A stretch of DNA of 39,892 nt from Melampsora larici-populina 98AG31 (taxonomy: Eukaryota > Basidiomycota > Pucciniomycetes > Pucciniales > Melampsoraceae). A program made the translations under genes and the position numbers. The DNA is taken from positions 782,234-822,125 of the forward strand of contig NW_006768780.1 of NCBI RefSeq assembly GCF_000204055.1, in the 5' to 3' direction. Below are positions 11,103 to 20,636 of the stretch, one piece after another. Position 1 is the stretch's first letter. Each line of letters starts with the position of its first letter. The notes beneath the pieces were generated by a model that did no database searches, had not been told where the DNA came from, and saw nothing but the letters and a program-made list of their open reading frames with translations.

Positions 11103-11128
11103 GGCGGCTCTGCCGCCAATGAGGCTAG
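11103..11128 (+). mobile_element. Candidate Helitron 3' terminus (hairpin plus CTAG)
   Basis: A perfect 6-bp GC stem with a TCT loop (GGCGGC-TCT-GCCGCC, 11103-11117) is followed after 7 nt by CTAG (11125-11128) and then a T. Helitrons end in a short GC hairpin a few nucleotides before CTRR and insert between A and T, so this matches in order and flank. No Rep/helicase gene is present, so it would mark a non-autonomous copy extending to the left. The motif is short and could be chance. Confidence 0.4.
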
Positions 11129-11160
11129 TCAAACTATTAACAACAAACTCTACAAGCAAC

Positions 11161-11284
11161 ACCTCCTTCCTTAAATTGGGGGACAAGTGGAAAGCTAAGT
11201 ATATTCACTATCAAACTCACAATTACCAATACCCAAAACACATATAAAGCCTCCACCTCCTTCCTTAGATTGGGGGACAAGTGG
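11161..11284 (+). repeat. 30-bp direct repeat pair
   Basis: Positions 11161-11190 and 11255-11284 carry the same 30-nt block (ACCTCCTTCC, then TT(A)ATTGGGGGACAAGTGG) with one difference. The pair flanks 64 bp of unrelated sequence. It may be a short terminal direct repeat or a duplicated polypurine-like tract; no gene is attached. Confidence 0.6.
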
Positions 11285-11289
11285 GTAGT

Positions 11290-12493
11290 ATACTATGTTG
11301 TCTTTTGTGGACAGAAAGAGTAAGGTTGCAACTGGAAAACTGGCATAGACAGCTCATACACTTGGCAGTTTCACTGATAGTTTCTTTTCTCAAACTGACT
11401 GTTAAAGTTTTCAAACGAAAAAGTGGATGGTCATGGTACCAAACATGAACCAAGTACAAAAGAAAACAAATGGTTTTTAAGAACGTCAAGAGCTCTAAAG
11501 ACAAAACATACTCCGGGTGTTGACTAGATGGCTAACTTGCTCAAGTAGTGTCTTTTATTAACTTCTTTAGATAGTGTAATATGCAATTTCAAGCAACTCG
11601 GCACTTTAAAAAAAGAACAAAAATGACAAACTGATTTTAGTGTACTCAATTCTGCAAATATCCACTGTGGTGTCTTGGTAGTCTTCTGTTGCTCATACTA
11701 TTGTTGTTCATGGTAACTCTTCTTCTGTTGAGTATATGTACAATAAATGTGAGAGTGGTTTGGATGATTCAGATCTCTGAATTGGATAGGCCAAGGACCG
11801 GCAGATACAGATGTGCGTTCAAAATGCTTGAAACATGTAAACTGACCAAGTCCATTTTTGTGCTGGGGTTTTCTACATCTTGCACCTTGGTCTAGTAGTT
11901 TTTGGTGGTATGTTTGGAAGAGGTGCAGAGAAAAGCTTTCTTCAACTTTCGCAGTTTGAAGTGATAGCAGGAAACATAACTGGATGGGTTATGGAAAAGG
12001 AATTCAAAAGAACAAAACCATATAGCAGGGGCTGAATCCTAGTCTACTGACCTGTTCTGGAGCATCCATGGTAAGAGTATAAGTGTTGAACTTGCTGTAC
12101 TACCTTCAACAAAACAGAAAATCAAGGATACGTCTGTTCCTCGCGGTCCCTTGCGCGGTGAACAATTGCGCACGGTAGGAATTCCTTGGTTGAATGATCA
12201 AGTTTTATCGTCGGCGACATCCTGTCTTGTACCCATGTGTGCCGTTGGGGCGTAAGTTACTCTACGTTGGCTCCAAGTGACGCCCGCGGCTTGAGGGACT
12301 TGGCTGACTTGTGATGTGAGCCGGAGTTCCAGGACATTGCGAGATGGAGATTGATCTGCGTCATGTATGTGTCTCACTTCTCGATTGAAACTTTTGGACA
12401 GATAATTCTACAGTCACTCCTGGAATCAAGTCTATCTCAATAGATGCGAACTGATCTGAAATCAGATCATCCTCAAGCAAATGATATAATATG
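11290..12493. other. Spacer without recognisable genes
   Basis: Short frames only. Nothing here has family motifs, and I see no inverted-repeat ends inside it. Confidence 0.4.
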
Positions 12494-12495
12494 TA

Positions 12496-13824
12496 CAGTC
12501 GGTGACAAAAAGTTTACGTACCTGTACTATAACTGACCGATTTGGCAACTCTCAAGAAGCATATTGTACTCAACATCTCATGTACTTCTATACCTTAAAG
12601 CACACGGTCTAGATGACCACTTGTCAGAGTATCTATGATCAAATTTCAGGATGTGTAATTGTAATGTAGACTCTAGAATACAACAATTTTTACCAGCGAG
12701 TGTGTCTACCATTTGCCTTGATCACAGCCTTGATCCGATCAGGCATGGATTCAACCAAAGCTTGAAGCTTGCTCTGAGGGATTGCTTTCCACTCGGTAAA
12801 CAGGGCTTCACGCATTTCTTGAGGTGTGCGAGGCTGATGTTTTTCAGAAACATTCCTTTTCATTATGTTCCAGAGGTTCTCAATTGGGTTCAAGTCTGGA
12901 CTGTTTGCTGGCCAATTTAACTTTGTAATTGAATGTTGATCTCTCCATTCTTTCGCCACTTTACTTGTGTGTACCGGGGCTCCATCCTCCATCAAGATAA
13001 GATCGTGTGGACAATTAGGTGAGCTGATAAATGGTTCGATGATGCGTCGATAGATCAAATCGACAAAATCGGGTCCAGATCGACACCCTGGGGGCATTAT
13101 GGTCATTGGCAAGCGAATTTCGGCTGTGAATGCGCCCCAGATCATTACCGAAGTTTGTCCACTCTTGAAACTTGGTGCTAAACAATCTTGGTTGTATTTT
13201 TCACCGGGCTTACGCCACAACCGAACCTTCTTTGCAGGCTTTCCTATTTCAAAAGACGACTCATCGGTCCATATGACCTTCTTCCAATCATTGTAAGTCC
13301 AATTTTTGTACTGTTTAGCAAACTGAAGACACCTCAGAATGTGTTGGCTCTTGAGATAAGGCTTGACTACTGCCACTCGAGAGTTAAATCCAAGTCTTCG
13401 AATTTCTGATCGGATCGTTTGAAGACTTGCTTTAATTGGTAGTTTGCTAGCGATCCAGGCAGCTGAAGCGCGTCGGGTTTTTTAAAAAATTCGCTTCAAA
13501 GTTCGCTGATCACGTTCTGAGAATTTCTTCGGTCTTCCGAGTGCTTTTGAGGTCGTTGATACGCGTTTTTTACGGTCATTGTAGATGACTGTGTAGACAG
13601 TAGACTTGGGATGGCCCAGTTTTTCAGCAATTTGAGTGCCAGGAATGCCAATTTGGTGCATGTAAACGATGGAAGCCTTTCGGGTGGGAGAAAGGGTGCA
13701 GGTCTTCATTTTCTAAGAGGTTTGGGGTTGGTATAGAGAAGATGCTCGAGGACAAAAACACTCATAGACCTCACTGCACTATTACATATGTAGTCGAGGT
13801 ACGTAAACTTTTTGTCACTGACTG
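12496..13824. mobile_element. Complete Tc1/mariner element
   Basis: The ends are inverted repeats of about 28 bp (CAGTCGGTGACAAAAAGTTT on the left; the right differs by one base over this part). The element is flanked by TA at 12494-12495 and 13825-13826, the standard Tc1/mariner target duplication. Length is 1329 bp, with a single minus-strand transposase gene filling it. The intact ends and duplication indicate a fairly recent insertion. Confidence 0.95.
12690..13709 (-). pseudogene. Tc1-type DD34E transposase with one in-frame stop
   Basis: The frame runs from ATG at 13709 to the stop at 12690, about 338 codons, usual for Tc1 transposases. The N-terminal 75 residues form a helix-turn-helix DNA-binding region (SIVYMHQIGIPGTQIAEKLG, then RPKKFSERDQRTLKR). 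A TAA at 13482-13484 interrupts the frame, which continues unchanged afterwards, so it is a point substitution rather than an indel. The catalytic part is complete: VIWTDESSF, LMEDGAPVHT and DLNPIENLW, with 34 residues between the second Asp and the Glu, the DD34E spacing of the Tc1 group. The enzyme would bind the terminal repeats and cut and paste at TA. This copy would need readthrough to be active. Confidence 0.92.
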
Positions 13825-13921
13825 TACATAATTTGCAGGAATAAGTGTATAAACGGGATGCATCAACTGTCTATATGGAAGTTGCTTGGACATCAACTGT
13901 GCTAAGAGCATCTCCACCGCA

Positions 13922-14040
13922 GACCTGCAAACGTAACATTTCTGACATACACGTAAGGTGTATTTTACGTTTGCAGGTCTAGGTCACAAAACCACCTTCC
14001 TCCGCGGTCTGGAAACGTAACAGCTCACCATCCGTGTGAG
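13922..14040. repeat. Subterminal inverted repeats of the Harbinger left end
   Basis: The block AGACCTGCAAACGTAA near the left tip is repeated in inverse orientation about 45 bp further in (TTACGTTTGCAGGTCT, around 13967-13982), making a hairpin. A diverged direct copy (GGTCTGGAAACGTAAC) follows at about 14005-14020. Repeated subterminal motifs are often transposase or MYB-partner binding sites; that role is inferred here. Confidence 0.6.
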
Positions 14041-15188
14041 CCTCATTTTCCAGCAAAACCGGTTTCACACGGTCGGTACTCGAAATATGAAGTACCAACC
14101 GAATGTTTGCAGCAAGCTGTATTCGAACAGTTTTGGACAGCAATTTGGCACATGTGGTGATAACTTCACCACATGTGTCCTATCATCTTCTTTGTAAAAG
14201 CCAGTGGTTACCTCGTGCTATGTAGGAAATAATGCCTTTTCGTAGAACAGATGCAATTTGTTCACAATCGATCAAACTGCCACCACGCACCAGCTCGTAG
14301 GCAATTTTTTAATTAACCTAGTCCTCCCTACATATGTATATAACTTTGGTTAAAGTTGTCAACCGTACCAATGCCCGTCTACCTTCCGTAAACAATTTTC
14401 AAACTTGTGCTATAGTATTATTCTTTTTTCTTACCCTGTTCACTATTTAGTTGTTATTTTTCTTATCTTATCAACTTGACCTAATTGATACTATAATACC
14501 TTCAACGTCCTGATCCACCCACTTCCCATGGAGAGACTCACGAACTCACTAGCACAACAGAAGAGCGTTGATTCACGAGGTGGCAATGACTTTGATTTTG
14601 AGCATCGTTCCCAAGATGATTTTAGTTGGCGTAACAACAACAGCAGGCACCATAATGGTAATGGTATTGGTCAGTCCTATTTGATGAAGACTCTTATATT
14701 TAAAGTCTGTTCATTCAATGATCATTTGTATAGCCTGGCAAGCACCTAGTCCTCGATTCCTAGTACACCCACACATGCAACAGCGTGCCCCACCCCCATC
14801 TTCCAATGCTATTCGGCCTGAAGAAATCGATTCGGATGCGGACCTGCCTTCCCAGAACAGCATTCATCAGCAGAACTTTCGTCCTCGTCAAGATTCCTTC
14901 ACTGGCCTTTCGCAGAGCAGCATTCAGCGGACCTTTCGTGATCGAGAAGCTTCCTTCGCTGCCCATTCCCAGAACAGTAATCCACGTTTCTTTTGGGCTG
15001 AATCTGTTGAATCCAATTATCAGTTCCGAGATCACCGTCTGCGTCAACCATCTGCTGCTTCCTCTGTGGATCCCTTGCCAACTCAAACTCAATCGTCCGC
15101 TCATTCCAACACTTCGGATCTTACTTCGCCATCTCCAGCTACCCGCAAAAATTTGAAGAAGTCCACTGTCAGTCAAACCACGAAGACC

Positions 15189-16117
15189 ACAGGCGGGAGC
15201 GGTTCGAATTTCAACAAAGAAGAGTTAGAACAACTATGTAAATCATGGCTGAACGTGTCTGAAGATGCCATAGTTGGAAACGATCAGAAATCAACCACCT
15301 TTTGGAGAGCTTCACTCTCCATATTTCTCCGTATTTTTACAGTCCATATTGATAAGTGTACTAACAATAAACCTTGATAATCATCCAATTACAACCTGTA
15401 ACAAGCACTGAAATTTGGCTGATTAGTGTTTAGAGAAACTTTTGAATTCTGAAAACACCCATAACTTTGTCAAATCTGCCTCAAAACACTTGATTTCAGG
15501 TGCATTAGAAAGCTGAACTCCTGTTCTCAAAATTTCATAATATCAATAACTATGTAGCTAGTATGACAAACATTCTATGGATCTGTATGTGCAAATGTAT
15601 AAAAAAGATGATATCTTTTTTAGCAGACCAGCATGCTGTGTGGTCTTATTATGAACTATTTGGAGGACCATTCCAGCTTGCCAATGCACTCAAAATCGAG
15701 CGTTTTGGCCTGGAATTGAAAAAGTTATGAGTTTTCTCAGAAATCAAAAGCTCTAAACACTAATGAGCCAAATTTCAGTGCTTGTTACAGGTTGTAATTG
15801 GATGATAATGAAGGTTTATTGTTAGTACACTTATCAATATGGACTGTAAAAATACGGAAAAATATGGAGAGTGAAGTTCTCAACGCAGGGAACAAGATGC
15901 ATATTTTTATTTATTTTTTGCCCTTTGCCTGGCCTCTCAATATTTTTGTGTATCAATAATTTAATTTTCTGCCCAGAAAATATTGTATTTCTTGTAGTGA
16001 CAGGCGGGAGCGGTTCGAATTTCAACAAAGAAGAGTTAGAACAACTATGTAAATCATGGCTGAACGTGTCTGAAGATGCCATAGTTGGAAACGATCAGAA
16101 ATCAACCACCTTTTGGA
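15189..16117 (+). repeat. Identical 118-bp direct repeats flanking the inserted element
   Basis: Copies at 15189-15306 and 16000-16117 (offset 811) are identical by eye over all 118 bases and encode the same stretch of the DNA-binding domain. Between the element's right end (15881) and the second copy lie 118 bases of unrelated AT-rich DNA. Confidence 0.95.
15305..15881. mobile_element. 577-bp long-TIR element inside Harbinger ORF1
   Basis: The two ends are inverted copies of about 135 bp (GAGA then CTTCACTCTCCATATTT at the outside, CACTAAT(C/G)AGCC further in), with only a few differences. The middle has no open frame of note. I find no simple target duplication directly at the tips; instead, identical 118-bp direct repeats lie at 15189-15306 and 16000-16117. 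It looks like a MITE-type non-autonomous element. Confidence 0.8.
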
Positions 16118-17248
16118 AAAAGATTACTGATGACTTCCATGATTGAATGGATGTGGAGGATGATGAAAACAGGCGCTCACTCAAATCGATTCAGTCTCGC
16201 TGGGGTACTCTCAACAAAAACATGGCTCGATTCGCCGCGTGTGTTCAACAAATCAAGATGATCAGAGAAACTGGAAAATCAATCGAGGACCAGTTTCAAG
16301 ATGCCTTAACGTTGTACAATAAAGAAGTTGGAACTGCCTTTGTCAATGTATCATGCTATAATATTGTCAAATATTCCCCTAAATGGACTGACAACCCTCT
16401 GTACATCGAGTTTTGCGGTAGAAAAAGGAAAGCTGCTACAAATGACAAAGATCCAATCATCGATGTAGACGCCATCCCGGCTGGAACTGCAATTGGTGAC
16501 ATCCAACTGCCGCAACTCAATCGCCCGGCAGGTACAAAACAATCTAAGAAATCGCGAAACACGAAGCCTGAGGATGATGAAAGTAATCAAAGCCGACTAC
16601 TTGCAAACTCCAGCTCTACAGCCCAAGCAACCGAGCGAATCGCTCTTCATTTGGACCGGGCAAGCTCTTCACTCGAGGCTATGCTGGAGCTATCGCTCCT
16701 ACAGACTGACACCTCACGCCTGAATGAGAACATCCGTGCCGCACTGGAGGCTGACAAAGAGCGCCTCTTGCTGCGCAGAGCTGCTTGTCGCGCGGATTTA
16801 TGATTTGTCCACACGCTTGCTAAGACCGTTTCAAGTTATTATCTTTCCAATCTGCTTGTGTTTTGCCCAAATCATTCACTCATCTCAAATGTTTTTCACT
16901 TTTAACTCGATTAAGTCCAAGATTTTTTTGTCCGTGTGTTGTGTGTGAAATTTTAATTTTGTAATTAAAATTTCTGTGTTGTCATGACTGATCTTTGTTA
17001 TATGTTCTGCACCAATGTTATTGAGCATTCTCTCGCTTTGTTTTGTGTATATAAGGTATCTCCTATTTCCTCTTTATCCTCATAGTCACTCATTCCTGTG
17101 TCATTCCGTGCTTTTCAATCTAACTCATCCAGCTCGCCTTACCTAGTAAATAGTTCTTTGTTTAATATTTTTTTTTTGGTGCAACATATTGTCATATTCA
17201 TATCGTTTTGCAACTCCCTACCATCATATTATTACGAAATTCCTCATT

Positions 17249-18030
17249 ATGGCTTCCACAAGCGGTTTCTCTGGAATTAATGTCCCTACGACTTCAACCC
17301 CTCGAACGCCCTTGTCACCCGAAGGCAAGTGAACACCTGTGTATTCATTATGATGTGATGATTAACCACATCAACTCCATGTATCAAACAGTGACCTGGA
17401 TTGCTACACCGTCGGCACCTCGATTCCATCCGTATTTTAAGGCTAGAACATTTTTTGAAAACCGTCATGGTCATGGAAGGGAGGAGTTGGCCGTGGCACC
17501 AGCACCACGAGTCACTGATGACCTTGACCCGCGACTTATTGCTCTTACCCCCGCTCTTATTCAAGGTTAGTAAAGAAGATATTATGATGAGACCACAATT
17601 AACTGTAAGCTAACATCAACACTTCATAATAGCGGGGAGGACTCCCGCCGCCACGCCTCCTCTCAGCCCTGACGCACAACGTGCCAAACATCGTAATGGT
17701 TCTCCTCCCATTGTTATTGATCTCACCTCCAGCCCCCGGGCTCAGAGAGAGGTACAAAGACTTGAAGAGTACACTCGTGCTCGTGAATCCAGGCAGGCCT
17801 TGCGCCGAATCATCAAGGTGATACAAGATAAGCGCCGAAACGAGTTTCGCGTCCTCCGCGAAGCACTTGGGCAGGTCTACAGCTACACTGGACGTTATCT
17901 TCAAGGCCCGGGTGAAAAAGAAGCTGCTGCCCACTTGTTAAGAACGGGACAGTTAGATGACGAGTTTGTCAATGTATTTGATGCCGAAGCCAAATGGCAA
18001 TGGCTTCAAATGAGGGTGAACGCGCTCTAG
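17249..18030 (+). CDS. Third Harbinger gene: small protein with SUMO-interacting-type motif
   Basis: Three exons splice in phase 1 at both joins: 17249-17324, 17392-17565 and 17633-18030, giving 215 residues and ending at TAG. Intron 1 (17325-17391) starts GCAAGT and ends ACAG, a GC-AG intron; intron 2 (17566-17632) is GTTAGT...ATAG with a good CTAAC branch site. The N-terminus is Ser/Thr/Pro-rich. Residues 110-114 (IVIDL, followed by TSS) match the hydrophobic core of SUMO-interacting motifs. The C-terminal 90 residues are charged and helical (REVQRLEEYTRARESRQ, then RRIIKVIQDKRRNEFRVL). I know no standard third gene in PIF/Harbinger elements, which usually carry only a nuclease and a MYB-like protein. 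No stop breaks it. The function is unknown; an accessory role is inference. Confidence 0.7.
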
Positions 18031-18557
18031 ACTTTGTCGGCTCAACGTGACTCAGTTATCTACAGACATCTGTTTCTTACTAAGCACTATGTCACTTTAC
18101 ATTCATTCTGATCTTACTTACTTGGCCCTTATATCTCATTGTATTTTCACGATGTCATTTTTGCTTTCTGATATGTTGATTTCTTTCTTATCCAGTACAT
18201 AGTTCATACTTGCAAGTAAAATACTCATGATTTTCTTTTGATCTTAAAGTTGTGAAAGGCTCCACAAATGAACTATGTACACATAAATTCATTTCCTGAT
18301 TGTTATGAACTCTCGCGTATAGACGATGATCACAAACCAAAAAAATAATATCTACACTAAAATGGAGAACACGTCAAATCGAGGGGAGGAAAGAGATCAA
18401 AATCAGACAAAAGAATTATATACACTGATCAAAAAATTCAATAGAATGAGACATAAAGACAGGAAACATAAATCTAACATAAATCTGAAACAAGCGGCAC
18501 AAACATCAAAAGAGAAAAAAATAACAAAAAAAAATAACAAAAACAAAAGACAATAAT
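18031..18557. other. Intergenic part of the Harbinger element
   Basis: This is the space between the two convergent transcription units. It is AT-rich with A-runs near 18500-18550, and probably holds both 3' untranslated regions. I see no gene. Confidence 0.5.
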
Positions 18558-20012
18558 CTACACAATGTGGTCATTGATGTTATCCTTTCCAAAGGTTCTC
18601 CATATGTGCTGGACTAAGTTATTGCGTAAACTGACATGGTTAGCTTGCGAGCGAAAGGCGCGACCTTCCATGAAACGAGCAAAAGTAGCAGGTGGACGCG
18701 GAAGATGTTCAGGTGGTGGTACAGGCGGATCAAATATGTCTACATCATTTGCGCCTCGAGGTTCCTGAGACTGGTCCTCCACAATCATGTTGTGCAAGAT
18801 AATACAACAATTCATGATGAGAGACATTGTTGAAGGTTGCCACATGCGAGCAGGTCCTTTGATGATTGCGAATCGCGCTTGCAAGACCCCAAAAGCACGC
18901 TCGACGTCTTTTCTAACTGATTCTTGCATTTTAGCAAAAAGCTTTAAACGACAGTCAGATCAAGGTAAAGAAAACCCTTAGGAGTGACGTGAGACTTACC
19001 TCAATTTGGGGATCTTGAGGGCACAAGAACGTCTTAATGAGAGTTGCCCACTCGGGATAGATCCCGTCAGCAAGGTAATAACCGGTGGTGTAATCGATGC
19101 CATTTACTGAGAAGCGGCATTCATGAGCATTACCCAAAGAGAGGTCATGAAATAAATTAGAACGTTCGAGAACGTTGATATCGTTGAGACTGCCAGGTAG
19201 ACCAAAGAACGAATGCCATATCCAGAGGTTGTGAGTCGCCACAGCCTCTAGTACCAACGTCGGAGATCCTTCTTTGCCAGTGTAATGGCCCTTCAATGCG
19301 TTGGGGCAGTTTTTCCACTCCCAGTGCATGCAATCGAGTGAGCCAAGCATGCCTGGAAATCCTTGCTCTGCGTTTTCGGCAAGGATAGACGCCATATCAT
19401 CTGCGGTTGGCTTGCGTTGGTATTGATCCTTGTAAGCAAGAATCACACCGAGACAGAAACGTTTAAGCGACTAAATGGCGGTAGACTCTCCAATGCGTAG
19501 ATATTCGTCTTGGGCATTGGCAGAAGAGCCATAAGCAAGTTGCCGAATTGCAGCAGCGCACTTTTGGAACGGTGATAGCCCAAGTTTACCTGAGGATACA
19601 CATGAACACGGTCAATGGAAATAAATGACATCAAGAGCAAAACAACAACTGACCTAGAGCATCTCTCCTCTGCGTGAAGTAGGGGTCACCTTTGCCAACC
19701 TTATTCATGATACGAATAAATAAACGGCGACTCATCCGAAATCGACGATGGAAGAGCAGTTCCCCATAAACCGGGGTCATATTGAAGTAGTCCCTCATTA
19801 AACCTAGGTGGCCAGTAACGCAGTCTCTGGGTAGATTGGGGGCTCGACCGGGTAATGATCCTCCAGGACCTCGAGGAATATGCGAGATAGCGAGGTAGTC
19901 ATGCAAGTCTTGGTTGTGTGATGCAAGGAGAGCGATAAGTTCTGAGGACAGACCTGCGATGACCACATATTGGGCAATGAAAGCAGGAGCGATGAAGTTG
20001 TCTGGGGTCATA
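18558..20012 (-). pseudogene. PIF/Harbinger DDE nuclease (HARBI1/ALP1-like), one in-frame stop
   Basis: Three exons on the minus strand: 20012-19654 (ATG at 20012), 19589-19000 and 18941-18558. The introns 19590-19653 (GTCAGT...CTCAG) and 18942-18999 (GTAAGT...TAAAG) keep frame. The catalytic residues of the DDE_Tnp_4 family are all present: Asp in GSLDCMHWEW, Asp in YYLADGIYPEW, and Glu in RKDVERAFGVLQARF. TAG at 19471-19473 interrupts the conserved stretch before LKRFC; the frame continues unchanged on both sides, so it is a single substitution. In the family this nuclease cuts the element ends together with a MYB-like partner, here the neighbouring plus-strand gene. The frame is also open upstream of the ATG to 20056, without an earlier Met. 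Confidence 0.92.
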
Positions 20013-20636
20013 GTGCGTAAATATGGACAGTCAAAAGGGTAGGGAGACGGTATCAACTATTAACAATTGGTATGAGTATTCAGAGAGTAATAAGTGAAAA
20101 TGAGTTGGTCACGCAGGAAAGAGACAGGGAGCAAAGAGGCAAGTAACATGATGTATATCTTATATACACAATGTATCTTCGTGTTGCCGAGTTTGAACTC
20201 TGATCAAGCTCAATCAATGCCCGCTCTTGATTACGGTTTTAATATTTATTTTATCTTATCAAGGCAGGCGACTAATCGGTGAGGCTTGATTGGGTTTGAG
20301 TTTGGCATTTCGGGCGTGGGTAGGAGCTCAAATCTGCTGAAAAATTTATACCGATTTGCGCGGTGGATGCAACAAAGCTGGATATGAAATACAGCTGTCA
20401 AAAATTTTGCAGCAAGCTAATTATGGGTCTGTATTCGGTTTACAGATCAGGTCCGCGGTGGAGATGCTCTAAGTACTAAAAAACAAAAATGCCGGCAAAA
20501 CCCATTTCAAACAAAAGGGGATACCAATTGAAATTGTAGCGGCGGGTATTTTTGACTAAAAGAAGGAAAGATGGACTAAGTATGATAGAAGGTGATTGTT
20601 CTTCAAATCAGAAAACGTAATGATTCATCGATTTGA

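Larger units (their letters stand above)
14528..16803 (+). pseudogene. Harbinger MYB/trihelix-like DNA-binding protein (ORF1), interrupted
   Basis: Exon 1 is 14528-14669; a 64-nt intron (14670-14733, GTCAGT...GTATAG) joins in frame to exon 2 at 14734. Exon 2 encodes a Ser/Gln/Arg-rich part with about three degenerate 19-20-residue repeats (SQNSIHQQNF, SQSSIQRTF, SQNSNPRFF), a basic linker, then the start of the DNA-binding domain (EELEQLCKSWLNVSEDAIVG). That exon runs into an inserted element at 15305. The same 118 nt restart at 16000-16117 and lead into the rest of the domain (LKSIQSRWGTLNKNM) and a helical C-terminus (MLELSLLQ, EADKERLLLRRA) ending at 16803. A TGA at 16144-16146 also breaks the frame. 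PIF/Harbinger elements pair a protein like this with the nuclease to reach the nucleus and bind DNA. This copy is broken twice. Confidence 0.85.
13906..20469. mobile_element. Complete PIF/Harbinger element with three genes
   Basis: The left end begins GAGCATCTCCACCGCAGACC and the right end is its inverse with one difference. The flanks are TAA at 13903-13905 and 20470-20472, the 3-bp target duplication expected for PIF/Harbinger. Length is 6564 bp. It carries on the plus strand a MYB/trihelix-like gene (14528-16803) and a small third gene (17249-18030), and on the minus strand a DDE nuclease (18558-20012), so the nuclease converges on the other two. A 577-bp element has inserted into the first gene. 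Confidence 0.95.

Noticed and set aside
14760..15176. 138-codon minus-strand frame and a 123-codon plus-strand frame in another phase
   Set aside because: Both are shadows of Harbinger ORF1 exon 2, whose splicing and repeats support the main frame.
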